A stretch of 9,600 nucleotides of DNA, taken from Alphaproteobacteria bacterium. Lineage in GTDB: Bacteria; Pseudomonadota; Alphaproteobacteria; Micavibrionales; UBA1664. Positions within the stretch are counted from its first letter, which is position 1. Each line of letters begins with the position of its first letter. Below are positions 1 to 7,161 of the stretch, piece after piece. The translations under genes and the position numbers were made by a program. A model generated the notes under the pieces. That model had not been told where the DNA came from. It saw only the letters and a list, made by a program, of their open reading frames with translations, and made no database searches. Location of the stretch: positions 3,122 to 12,721 of the forward strand of contig NVSI01000021.1 of the NCBI GenBank assembly GCA_002401195.1, in the 5' to 3' direction.

Positions 1-452
1 TTATCGGCACTATCCAAGGATAAGGCGATGTATAAACGATCGGCCTCCTCTATCCCTTTATCAACCGCATTTTCAATCAAGCCCATACTTGCAATCGGGC
101 AATCATCAACCAATTTCACAATGGATTTAAAGGCAATATTCCCAACACCATCACGCATAAAAAATCCATGCCATGCGCTTTGATTCGCTGTTTCCAAGGC
201 TTGCTGGATGATGCTTTCGTCCAAATCTTTACAATCTTGTAAAATAACGGACAATTTAACGGCTTCAAATTCAACATGCCACTCAAGAATGACTGTGTAG
301 CATGATTGTTTGCTCTCGCATAAAAATGTCAGGCGGTTTTCTGTTTCACGATTATGGCTGTATCCAGACGATTCCAGCAAGTCTTCCATATCATTCAGCG
401 GGTTTTCCCGACGCGTTATATCGCTTGAGGATGGAAATTGAACAACACTCAT
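1..452 (-). CDS. YbjN-like domain protein (3' end cut off by window edge)
   Basis: The frame is open for 150 codons from an ATG at 452 and has no stop before the window edge, so the C-terminus is missing. The start is well supported: it overlaps the stop of the preceding gene as ATGA, and GAAGGG at 466-461 lies 8 bases upstream, which points to translational coupling. The protein is soluble and acidic. It has a short polar N-terminus, then NPLNDMEDLLESSGY (18-31), a beta-rich stretch including CYTVILEWHVEF (51-62), and a helical C-terminal part ending EADRLYIALSL. This layout resembles the YbjN family, a chaperone-like fold of unknown biochemical role, and alphaproteobacterial members (about 160 residues) often sit next to a UbiK/BMFP gene. 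Sequence identity looks low, so the family call rests on layout and context. From that conserved order, proC may follow outside the window. Confidence 0.6.
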   Translation of the reverse strand, partial: MSVVQFPSSSDITRRENPLNDMEDLLESSGYSHNRETENRLTFLCESKQSCYTVILEWHVEFEAVKLSVILQDCKDLDESIIQQALETANQSAWHGFFMRDGVGNIAFKSIVKLVDDCPIASMGLIENAVDKGIEEADRLYIALSLDSAD

Positions 453-652
453 TCGGCTTTCCCTTCAAGGGCGGCCAAACGGATCTCAATCGCGCCTAAA
501 CGGTCTGACAAGTCCTGAATTTGATCGGCGGCGTTCAATGACGCCTTTAATTTCGATTGTTTGTCATGCAATGAATTACGCGCATCATTCGCAAGTCCTG
601 CAAGGCTTCCTGCAACGCCAACTAAATCATCCATGAGGTTATTATCTTTCAT
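449..652 (-). CDS. ubiK: UbiK-family (BMFP domain) ubiquinone biosynthesis accessory factor
   Basis: From the ATG at 652 this encodes 67 residues, a typical length for the family. The N-terminal half (MDDLVGVAGSLAGLANDAR) matches the amphipathic, small-residue-rich helix of BMFP proteins. The C-terminal half (LSDRLGAIEIRLAALEGKAE) is a heptad-like coiled coil ending in the characteristic LAALE. In enterobacteria UbiK assists aerobic ubiquinone biosynthesis together with UbiJ and forms trimers through the coiled coil; the role here is inferred from the family. The stop overlaps the start of the YbjN-like gene by ATGA. The start is uncertain: the frame stays open upstream to a GTG at 715 (ATGs at 712 and 706), which would add about 21 residues with a strongly hydrophobic stretch. 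Neither start has a convincing ribosome binding site. The shorter start is preferred because it matches the usual family N-terminus. Confidence 0.72.
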   Translation of the reverse strand: MKDNNLMDDLVGVAGSLAGLANDARNSLHDKQSKLKASLNAADQIQDLSDRLGAIEIRLAALEGKAE

Positions 653-734
653 CCCTATCGGTGTAGCACCACCCAGAAAAACAATAAAGATAAAAATAAT
701 ATTCATTAACATCACATCTTGATGACATTAATCT

Positions 735-1508
735 TTAAAACCCTGCTTTTTTGCGGATCACGCGGATTTCTTGTGTGCGAGTTGTCATTTCCCATGCGGT
801 AATATCTGAATCCAAAATCCCAGCATAACGCGCGGCGCGCTGTGTTCTCCACGCGACTAATTCTTGTGGGTTTACTTGGTAAATATCCGATTGATCCTGC
901 GCCATTCCCGAGGCATCGTGAAAGTAAGCCGCGCGCGTCAATGATATAAAATCACCATATAAGCGGTCATTCCGATCTAAATGAGCGCCCATACGCGTCA
1001 TAATATGATGCATGTTTTCATGAAGCACGACCTCGACAAACCGTTCATATGGAAGATCCGCCCACTTCATCCGACTATTGAGGAAAAGCGTCTGTTCCTG
1101 AGGAATATAAAGGCCATTCGCATCACCACGCAAAGGAATGAAGGATATTTTAGCAGGAGGAAAACGTTTTTCAGCCTTATAAGCCTTATTTTGAAGGGTT
1201 ATTAAATGATGTGCCGTTTTTAAAAGGCTATCTTGACCGAAATCTCCATTGCTCCATTCTTTTCGAAGGGCCGTCAATTTCTCATCACCCAACAAAAAAT
1301 CAATCAAGTTCAGGCGACCACGCGCCTCCCATTTCCAGAAATTATTCGTTAATTTTTGCTGTGAGGAGCGCGAAAAATCAATCACGTCGCTCTCGTTTTC
1401 AGTCACAATAAGGGCGGTATTCAAGCGGTTGTCACGCGCATCAAAATACGACATCCAAACAGAAATCGTCGCAATCAATGTCAGTGTAAAAAAGATATAT
1501 TTAACCAT
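735..1508 (-). CDS. Membrane-anchored putative zinc metalloprotease (HExxH), uncharacterised
   Basis: 257 residues. A hydrophobic segment at 4-20 following MVK has no obvious AxA cleavage site, so it probably anchors the protein in the inner membrane with the rest in the periplasm. Residues 160-168 carry VVLHENMHH, which contains HENMH (163-167), the HExxH zinc motif in a helix context. About 50 residues later NPQELVAW (213-220) supplies a glutamate (E216) that could be the third zinc ligand, as in gluzincins, where a downstream helix provides the glutamate. No family name comes to mind, and the substrate is unknown. The C-terminus is basic (RVIRKKAGF). The gene follows amn after 59 bases and precedes the UbiK-like gene. 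A sigma70-like promoter ends only 8 bases before the start. The hydrolase role is inferred from motifs alone; a degenerate, inactive zincin is the main alternative. Confidence 0.65.
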   Translation of the reverse strand: MVKYIFFTLTLIATISVWMSYFDARDNRLNTALIVTENESDVIDFSRSSQQKLTNNFWKWEARGRLNLIDFLLGDEKLTALRKEWSNGDFGQDSLLKTAHHLITLQNKAYKAEKRFPPAKISFIPLRGDANGLYIPQEQTLFLNSRMKWADLPYERFVEVVLHENMHHIMTRMGAHLDRNDRLYGDFISLTRAAYFHDASGMAQDQSDIYQVNPQELVAWRTQRAARYAGILDSDITAWEMTTRTQEIRVIRKKAGF

Positions 1509-1516
1509 GTCCCACT

Positions 1517-1546
1517 CTTATAAAAGAATAGCACAGAAAAAGTCAA
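1517..1546 (-). promoter_or_regulatory. Candidate sigma70 promoter for the zincin-like gene
   Basis: On the minus strand TTGACT (1546-1541) is followed after 18 bases by TATAAG (1522-1517). Transcription would start near 1510-1511, leaving only two or three bases before the ATG at 1508. This implies a nearly leaderless message, or a start further inside the gene (next ATG at codon 19). It could give the three distal genes expression independent of the upstream operon. The match is by eye, and AT-rich intergenic DNA can produce it by chance. Confidence 0.4.
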
Positions 1547-1567
1547 ACTTATGTTAACTTTACAGCC

Positions 1568-2980
1568 TTACTGAAACGCAACTTCGTTAAACGATCGTAA
1601 CTTACGGCTATGTAATTTGGCAGGGCCAATTTCACGGAGCATGCTCATCGTTAAAAGTCCAATTTCAAGATGTTGTTTGACGCGATCGCGGTAAAATTTA
1701 TCCGCCATTCCAGGAAGTTTTAATTGACCGTGGAGCGGTTTATCCGACACGCATAACAACGTTCCATACGGCACGCGAAAACGGAACCCATTGGCGGCAA
1801 TCGTTCCGCTCTCCATATCCAACGCAATCGCACGTGATTGGCTGAGTGGTAAATTTTGCTGAATCGAGGGTTGCAATTCCCAATTTCGATCATCGATCGT
1901 TGCAACGGTCCCCGTCCGCATAAAACGTTTCATTTCATACCCTTGTGCGCCCGTCACTTCGGCGGTTGCGGCGGCCAAGGCTTGTTGGATTTCAGCCAAA
2001 GCAGGAATAGGAATGGATGGATCAAGATCGCGATCCAAAATATTATCAAGACGTAAGTAAGCATGAGCCAACACATAATCACCCAGCTTTTGAGAACTTC
2101 TTAAACCCGCGCAATGTCCCAGCATGAGCCACGCATGCGGCCTTAAAACCGCAATATGGTCGGTGATTGTTTTCGCATTTGATGGGCCGACACCAATATT
2201 CACCATGGTAATTCCGCCGCCTGTCGGACGTTTCAGGTGATAAGCCGGCATTTGTGGCATGCGCGAGATTGGCTCCCCTTCACCTGGTTCTACAAACTCG
2301 TGATATCCGCTTTTCTTGTCCGCGACGATTTCGCCACCGATGCGAATAAATTCATCAATATAAAATTGGTAGTTCGTGAAAATCACATAATTTTGAAAAT
2401 GTTTAGCCGATGTTCCTGTGTAATGCTTTAACCGCATCACGGATAAATCAACACGCGGCGCAGTAAACAACGATAATGGCTCTGGATCTCCGGCCTCTGT
2501 CACATAACGGCAATTTGCAATTTCATCATCCATCACGGATAAATCAGGTTGATCAAAGAGCGACGGAAAGGCGGCCAAAGCCTCGGAACTCAATTCTTGT
2601 TCAACATGGTAATATTCACCAAGGGCAAAATGGATCGGCATCGGTATATCCGAATATCCGATCTCTATTTTTCCGCCATGGTTTTCAAGAAGAAGCGCCA
2701 TTTGCTCCTTATAATAAAACCCAAAAATGTCGGGGCGTGTGACGGTTGTGCTGAATTCTCCTGCATGAGGCGTAAAACCATAAGAAAGACGTGTGTCTTT
2801 GCGTTCCAATGATTTTGCCTTAAAGCGAATTTCAGGATAAAACGCGCTCACTTTTTTCTTTGGCGTTTTGCCGGATGCAAATTTTTCAAATCCGTCGCAT
2901 AAATGCGCCTTTGATTTGTTATAAAGTTTTTCGATTTCTGATATGGCCTTATCGGCGGATGTGAATGATTTATGTGTCAT
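1568..2980 (-). CDS. amn: AMP nucleosidase
   Basis: Cytosolic enzyme that hydrolyses AMP to adenine and ribose 5-phosphate (EC 3.2.2.4), adjusting the adenylate pool and feeding purine salvage. At 470 residues it is close to the E. coli enzyme (484). The N-terminal regulatory-type domain is followed by a nucleoside phosphorylase fold. Recognisable blocks are NIGVGPSNAKTITDHIAVLRP (261-281) with LMLGHCAGLR (285-294), and ALDMESGTIAANGF (386-399) with its purine and ribose binding MxE. VPYGTLLCVSDKPLHG (403-418) holds D413, at the position of the catalytic aspartate of this fold. All key blocks are present and the frame is intact. The ATG at 2980 lies 12 bases after the ABC transporter stop, with no strong ribosome binding site, so coupled translation is likely. 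The assignment is firm. Confidence 0.96.
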   Translation of the reverse strand: MTHKSFTSADKAISEIEKLYNKSKAHLCDGFEKFASGKTPKKKVSAFYPEIRFKAKSLERKDTRLSYGFTPHAGEFSTTVTRPDIFGFYYKEQMALLLENHGGKIEIGYSDIPMPIHFALGEYYHVEQELSSEALAAFPSLFDQPDLSVMDDEIANCRYVTEAGDPEPLSLFTAPRVDLSVMRLKHYTGTSAKHFQNYVIFTNYQFYIDEFIRIGGEIVADKKSGYHEFVEPGEGEPISRMPQMPAYHLKRPTGGGITMVNIGVGPSNAKTITDHIAVLRPHAWLMLGHCAGLRSSQKLGDYVLAHAYLRLDNILDRDLDPSIPIPALAEIQQALAAATAEVTGAQGYEMKRFMRTGTVATIDDRNWELQPSIQQNLPLSQSRAIALDMESGTIAANGFRFRVPYGTLLCVSDKPLHGQLKLPGMADKFYRDRVKQHLEIGLLTMSMLREIGPAKLHSRKLRSFNEVAFQ

Positions 2981-2992
2981 GTCATGATTCTA

Positions 2993-4804
2993 TCACGAAT
3001 TATTTAAAAATCCACCAGATTGCATCGCCCATAATTTAGCATAGGCTCCACCCTCTTTTACAGACAGTTCAGAATGAGGGCCATCTTCAATAATTTTCCC
3101 GTCATCCATTACGATTAAGCGATCCAAATGCGCAATTGTCGACAAACGGTGAGCAACCGCAATCACGGTCTTCCCCTTCATCAGCGTTTTAAGGCTCGAC
3201 TGAATTAAGTGTTCGCTTGTCGAATCAAGCGCGCTTGTGGCCTCATCCAAAATTAAAATCGGCGCGTTTTTCAAAATCGCACGCGCAATGGCAATGCGTT
3301 GGCGTTGTCCACCCGAAAGCTTTACACCGCGCTCCCCAACCAACGTTTCGTAGCCTTGGGGTAATTCATCAATAAACTCATGCGCATGCGCTTTCTTTGC
3401 CGCCTCTATGACTTCGGCCTCCGTGGCATCCAATCGACCGTAACGGATGTTTTCCATCAAGGATCGGTGGAATAAAGATGTGTCTTGAGGTATGACAGCG
3501 ATATTTTTACGCAAAGAATTTTGTGTCACTTTGGCAATATTTTGACCATCGATCAAAATTTCACCCTCTTGAATATCGTAAAATCGAAGAAGCAATTGAA
3601 CAAGACTGGACTTCCCTGCTCCACTTGCGCCAACAAGGCCTATTTTTTCACCCGCCTTGATGGAGAGATCAAAATTTTCAAATATATTTTTATCACCATA
3701 AGAAAACACAACGTCGCGGAGCGTGATTTCGCCGCCTTTATTTTTTAAATTCAGCGCGCCTTTATCATCAACCAGTGTATGAGGTTTAACAATGGCCTCC
3801 ATTCCTTCTTCTATCTCTCCCAATCTTTGGAAAAAGCCTGTGAAAATTTCAGAGAGCCACCATGATATATTCGTCAACTGGAATGTAAGGGGTAAAATCA
3901 TTGCGACTTGCGCGGTTGTAAGCGCATTATCGCTCCACGCGAAAATACAATAGGTAAGAATAACAGCCCAAAACACACTGCTTAGGATTTCAAGCCAAAT
4001 CCAGAGATGAAGTAATTTCATGTCTGTTTTGCGAAAACATTCGGCTGTCGAGTTTAACTTTTCACCTAAATATGCGTCTTCATGTTTTGTACGACTAAAT
4101 AATTTTACCGTTGAAATATTGGCAATCATATCAACGCACCGACCGCGGAGATCACTTCTTTCAACGCTTCCTTTTTCCGAAAAATTTTTGATCTTTGGAA
4201 TGTAATACAGCATCAAAACGCAATATAAAACCAGCCAAGTAATGGATATAAATGCAAATAAGGGGGACACAAACGCAAACAAGGCAATACTCACCACGAA
4301 AGATATTACACCGTATAAAAACGCCCCTAACGACGTCTGCACGACATCACGGATCGCCGAGGGCATTTCCACAATTTTTCCTGAAATCCGCCCTGAAAAA
4401 TCAGATTGGAAATATTGATAGCTATGTCCGCCCACATACAGTGCCAATTGGCGCCGCACCATATTTGTAAAAACGGAAAGCGTATTCGCCTGAATATAAA
4501 CGCCCACCTGGACAATAATTGGCTGAAAGACAAAACAAATCGTTAAAAACACACAAACAGGAATAAATAAAACATCCATAACGGATTTCCCCGTTTCCGC
4601 GACATGTTCAAACCCCGCAATGGTTTCACCAATAAAATAAGGGATAAGTGCCACACACACATTCGAAATCGCATATAACACAAAAATGACCGAGAATTGC
4701 GCCTTCATCTGACGAACAAAAAACCAGATAAACGCCCATAATCCGTTTGGAAACTTTAAATCTCCGTCCGGTAAATGCTCTATTTTTTTGAATTTCATAA
4801 ACAT
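2993..4804 (-). CDS. Exporter-type ABC transporter, fused permease and ATPase (substrate unknown)
   Basis: 603-residue half-transporter that would work as a homodimer in the inner membrane. The N-terminal transmembrane domain (about 20-325) shows around six helices, with hydrophobic runs near 38-58, 78-100, 160-180, 182-202 and 270-290. The ATPase domain (about 357-597) is complete: Walker A GASGAGKSS (392-400), Q-loop Q440 in IPQDTSLF, signature LSGGQ (496-500), Walker B ILILD (516-520) with catalytic E521, D-loop SALD (524-527) and H-loop H552. The type IV exporter architecture (MsbA/Atm1-like) exports lipids, drugs, peptides or glutathione conjugates in known members. Nothing visible fixes the substrate here, and I see no peptidase domain. 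The gene follows ftsY after 33 bases and ends 12 bases before amn, consistent with operon membership. ATGs at 4804 and 4798 are both possible starts; neither has a clear ribosome binding site. Confidence 0.93.
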   Translation of the reverse strand: MFMKFKKIEHLPDGDLKFPNGLWAFIWFFVRQMKAQFSVIFVLYAISNVCVALIPYFIGETIAGFEHVAETGKSVMDVLFIPVCVFLTICFVFQPIIVQVGVYIQANTLSVFTNMVRRQLALYVGGHSYQYFQSDFSGRISGKIVEMPSAIRDVVQTSLGAFLYGVISFVVSIALFAFVSPLFAFISITWLVLYCVLMLYYIPKIKNFSEKGSVERSDLRGRCVDMIANISTVKLFSRTKHEDAYLGEKLNSTAECFRKTDMKLLHLWIWLEILSSVFWAVILTYCIFAWSDNALTTAQVAMILPLTFQLTNISWWLSEIFTGFFQRLGEIEEGMEAIVKPHTLVDDKGALNLKNKGGEITLRDVVFSYGDKNIFENFDLSIKAGEKIGLVGASGAGKSSLVQLLLRFYDIQEGEILIDGQNIAKVTQNSLRKNIAVIPQDTSLFHRSLMENIRYGRLDATEAEVIEAAKKAHAHEFIDELPQGYETLVGERGVKLSGGQRQRIAIARAILKNAPILILDEATSALDSTSEHLIQSSLKTLMKGKTVIAVAHRLSTIAHLDRLIVMDDGKIIEDGPHSELSVKEGGAYAKLWAMQSGGFLNNS

Positions 4805-4837
4805 GAGATGGAGCTTATGTCGCGCTTGGCGTTCTGT

Positions 4838-6004
4838 CTACTCTAAACCCACCAAAGACCGCGCGTAATTTTCCGCGGTAAACGGTTGAAGGTCTTTAAT
4901 CCCCTCGCCCACGCCCACCGCATGAACAGGAATATCAAATTGATCGGCGAGCGCCACAACAATTCCGCCCTTGGCCGAACCATCCAGTTTTGTGACGACC
5001 AAACCAGAGATATCAACCAATTCTTTAAATGTTTCGACCTGAGCAATCGCATTTTGCCCTGTTGTGGCATCCAAAACCAATAATGTTGAATGCGGTGCCG
5101 TTTCATCCTGTTTTTGGATAACACGGATGATTTTGGAGAGTTCCTCCATCAAATTTTTCTTATTATGAAGCCGCCCTGCCGTATCGATCAAAAGGATATC
5201 AACGCCTTTATCCATGGCCTTTTGCATGGCCTCAAACGCCACGGCCGCGGGGTCAGCCCCGACTTCTTTCGTAACAACTTCGCATTTATTGCGCGCGCCC
5301 CAGACTTTAAGTTGATCGACAGCCGCCGCGCGGAATGTATCTGCCGCGGCCAACATCACTGTCTTTCCTTGGTCTTGGAATTGGCGCGCCATTTTACCAA
5401 TTGTTGTTGTTTTACCCGCGCCATTCACGCCCGTCATAAGGATCACATTGGTTTTACCATTCGACCTTGGGCTGATATCAATGGGTTTTGCCACAGGATC
5501 CAAAATCGCAGTCATCGCATCGGCAAGGGCTTGTTTAATCTCGTTTTCATCAACTTCAGTGCCAAACCGTGTTGCGGAAAATTCCGCTACGATTTTTGCC
5601 GCTGTTTTTGGACCAAGATCAGCCATAATCAGCGTATCTTCAAGATCTTCCAAAGCGGCCTCATCCAGCTTGCGTTTTGTTAAAACATCCGTGAATTTCT
5701 GTGATGATTTTTTAAGACCTGAGGCAAGCCGAGAAAGCCAACCACCCTCTTCTGTATGATCGGAAAGCTCTTCGGCCTCTTTTTTATCATCCGATGGCGT
5801 GTGATCGGGAACGGGTGTTTGCTCCAATTCCTCTATGATGTCATGTTCTGTTTTTTGAATATCGTGTTTTTGATCTTCGGATATATCCGCGTCATATTCC
5901 ACGGGAAGTTCCAATGACGGCTCGCCATCAGGATGTAGGATTTTTTCTTCCTGATCTTGTCTATCTTGTTCTTTTTCGTTTTTCTTTTTACGCCAAAACA
6001 TCAT
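4838..6004 (-). CDS. ftsY: Signal recognition particle receptor FtsY
   Basis: 388-residue SRP receptor GTPase, which docks SRP-ribosome complexes to the membrane by forming a twin-GTPase heterodimer with Ffh (encoded at 8087 onward). The N-terminus MMFWRKKKNEK gives a short aromatic/basic membrane-binding start, followed by an acidic, charged A-domain to about residue 86. The N domain helical bundle follows (GGWLSRLASGLKKSS, about 87-175). The G domain carries G1 GVNGAGKTT (192-200), the DTFRAAA block (222-228), G3 DTAGR (274-278), G4 TKLDG (338-342) and the closing GVGEG (364-368). All catalytic motifs are intact. An in-frame TAG lies four codons upstream, so the start must be the ATG at 6004 or 6001. 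AGAGG at 6023-6019 is the only ribosome binding candidate, and a small hairpin lies between it and the ATG. Confidence 0.97.
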   Translation of the reverse strand: MMFWRKKKNEKEQDRQDQEEKILHPDGEPSLELPVEYDADISEDQKHDIQKTEHDIIEELEQTPVPDHTPSDDKKEAEELSDHTEEGGWLSRLASGLKKSSQKFTDVLTKRKLDEAALEDLEDTLIMADLGPKTAAKIVAEFSATRFGTEVDENEIKQALADAMTAILDPVAKPIDISPRSNGKTNVILMTGVNGAGKTTTIGKMARQFQDQGKTVMLAAADTFRAAAVDQLKVWGARNKCEVVTKEVGADPAAVAFEAMQKAMDKGVDILLIDTAGRLHNKKNLMEELSKIIRVIQKQDETAPHSTLLVLDATTGQNAIAQVETFKELVDISGLVVTKLDGSAKGGIVVALADQFDIPVHAVGVGEGIKDLQPFTAENYARSLVGLE

Positions 6005-6007
6005 AAC

Positions 6008-6020
6008 GGCATTCTATGCC
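6008..6020 (-). promoter_or_regulatory. Short perfect hairpin just before the ftsY start
   Basis: On the transcribed strand GGCAT, AGA, ATGCC forms a 5-base-pair stem with a 3-base loop, ending three bases before the ftsY ATG. Its outer two G residues are shared with the only purine-rich ribosome binding candidate (AGAGG, 6023-6019). If folded it could mask that site or shorten its distance to the start (14 bases in linear sequence). It is small and could be coincidental. Confidence 0.3.
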
Positions 6021-6031
6021 TCTGACACGCG

Positions 6032-6391
6032 CTATGCAAGAAATGAATAAGCCCCGTACCCAAACAAGCACAAACCAAGAAGTTGAATAATTTTCGGTGG
6101 AGCCTTTGCCGTCACAACGCTGATGCACAAGACACACAAGAAAGAAAGCACGATGAAAAGCGTGTGAATTTTTAAAATAGGAATAGAATAAGTAAACGCC
6201 ATTTTAATGATCAACGGCACAAAGAAAATAGAAATTGGCACCACAATAAGGGCCGCAATCATGGACACTTTTTGAATACGGAGATGTTTAAAATTCAAAT
6301 GACCATATTGCGCAGCCGTAAAAATAATCGCACACACTAAAATTGGTAAAATAAACGGCAAAGCCTCAAGAGATAAGAAAGAATAGTCCAT
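6032..6391 (-). CDS. Unknown four-helix membrane protein upstream of ftsY
   Basis: 119 residues, not recognised. Four hydrophobic segments cover most of the chain: about 8-26, 43-65, 72-94 and 100-117. Connecting loops are very short (HLNFKHLRIQK, TAKAPPK). Positive charges sit mostly between helices 1 and 2, which suggests both ends face the periplasm and that loop is cytoplasmic. No catalytic or ligand motif is visible. The start is well supported: GAGGAA at 6406-6401 lies 9 bases before the ATG, and the previous gene's TAA directly abuts it, so the two are translationally coupled. It ends 27 bases before ftsY. Pairing with another small membrane protein suggests the two products may act together, but this is inference only. 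Confidence 0.75.
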   Translation of the reverse strand: MDYSFLSLEALPFILPILVCAIIFTAAQYGHLNFKHLRIQKVSMIAALIVVPISIFFVPLIIKMAFTYSIPILKIHTLFIVLSFLCVLCISVVTAKAPPKIIQLLGLCLFGYGAYSFLA

Positions 6392-6931
6392 TTAAAAAAG
6401 TTCCTCTTCTTTTTTCTTTTTCTTCGTGATTGTTCTTGGTTTCGCTCCAAAACACAGCATCACACCGACGCTCATCATGCCAATGCTAACGGCTTGGTTC
6501 ATTTCCAATGTATACCCGTAAAAGATCGCCGCCATCGCAATAAAGGCGCAAAACCCGCACAAAACATGCGTCACGGCAATATGCCCCAAATTCACATAGG
6601 CATGAATCAAACGATTAGCCGGAGAGAATAAGGACATCGAGAACGCAAGGCCCGCGCACGCAATAACACTCACGCCAAAGGTCGGGAGAAAATCTTTGTA
6701 ATCCAGAACGCCGTATAGTGACGTTGCAACAATCATATGCCCGACCAAAATATAAAGGAGACTTTTTGAAACATCGTCGTTTTTACGGCCAATGGTTCGG
6801 CGCGCAGGACGACCAGGAAGATGCTCCTCCATCTCGTTTGGATCTTTCTTGAAATTCATCACATCCAACATTGAAAAATACATCCAGAGGGAAAGATAAA
6901 GAACAAGAACAAATAAAAATGTTTCAATCAT
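6392..6931 (-). CDS. Unknown multi-pass membrane protein, first gene of the ftsY-side operon
   Basis: 179 residues, not recognised. Hydrophobic helices lie at about 3-23, 57-75, 82-102, 118-139 and 146-163. Between helices 1 and 2 is a charged loop (about 27-56) with basic residues GRPARRTIGRK. The C-terminal tail is highly charged, with a lysine run then EEELF. The basic loop and tail should be cytoplasmic, but with five helices they cannot both be, so one segment may not cross the membrane. It does not resemble septation protein A or other families I would expect beside ftsY. The A-rich 3' end also encodes the ribosome binding site of the next gene. Upstream is the divergent intergenic region; only weak purine-rich AAGGCC precedes the ATG at 6931. 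It is the first minus-strand gene, so the operon promoter should lie between 6932 and about 7100. Confidence 0.75.
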   Translation of the reverse strand: MIETFLFVLVLYLSLWMYFSMLDVMNFKKDPNEMEEHLPGRPARRTIGRKNDDVSKSLLYILVGHMIVATSLYGVLDYKDFLPTFGVSVIACAGLAFSMSLFSPANRLIHAYVNLGHIAVTHVLCGFCAFIAMAAIFYGYTLEMNQAVSIGMMSVGVMLCFGAKPRTITKKKKKEEELF

Positions 6932-7161
6932 GCTGTTTCAGGCCTTATTTAATAACTAATCGTCCAACGATACCTGACTCACAGGGGCGCGAAAAGCCTT
7001 GTTTTCGGCTTTCAACCCGTCAAAATGCCGCGTTATTTACCAGAATCTTAAAACAAAGTTGTTTTTACAAGAAAAGACGGCCCTAAATTTGCATTTTCAA
7101 AACTTACCTCTTTAGTATCAAAATACAGCCCACAACCAACAATAGAAAAAGGAGACGCAAG
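6932..7161. other. Divergent intergenic region between the two transcription blocks
   Basis: This 230-base region has no convincing gene; the one short plus-strand frame overlapping it reads through the divergent membrane protein gene and looks like a shadow. It must hold promoters for both directions. A plus-strand candidate is listed separately; I could not fix a minus-strand one. Three inverted repeats are visible: CCTG/CAGG at 6973-6985, AAAGCC/GGCTTT at 6993-7012 (8-base loop), and AAAACAA AG TTGTTTT at 7050-7065. The last is a near-perfect palindrome that could be an operator. None is followed by a T-run typical of a terminator. Confidence 0.5.
7089..7118 (+). promoter_or_regulatory. 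Candidate promoter for the 76-residue orphan gene
   Basis: TTGCAT (7089-7094) and TAGTAT (7113-7118) are separated by 18 bases. This would start transcription near 7125 and give a leader of about 37 bases that contains the strong ribosome binding site. Both hexamers deviate from consensus, so this is a plausible rather than firm call. Confidence 0.35.

Noticed and set aside
4843..5124. Second minus-strand open frame within the 3' part of ftsY
   Set aside because: It is a frame-shifted reading of ftsY with tryptophan-rich, unnatural composition; the ftsY frame is complete and conserved over this stretch.
5090..5683. 197-codon plus-strand open frame inside ftsY
   Set aside because: It lies antisense to the fully conserved G domain of FtsY, has a Cys/His/Arg-rich random-looking composition, and no ribosome binding site stands out. 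It is a shadow of the real gene.
6395..6425. A-rich run at the end of the 179-residue membrane protein gene as a programmed slippage site
   Set aside because: The run encodes a plausible lysine/glutamate tail, the next gene has its own good ribosome binding site and start, and no downstream stimulatory structure is seen.
6871..7086. 71-codon plus-strand open frame entering the divergent intergenic region
   Set aside because: It starts antisense to the membrane protein gene at 6392-6931, has no ribosome binding site and its composition is not protein-like.
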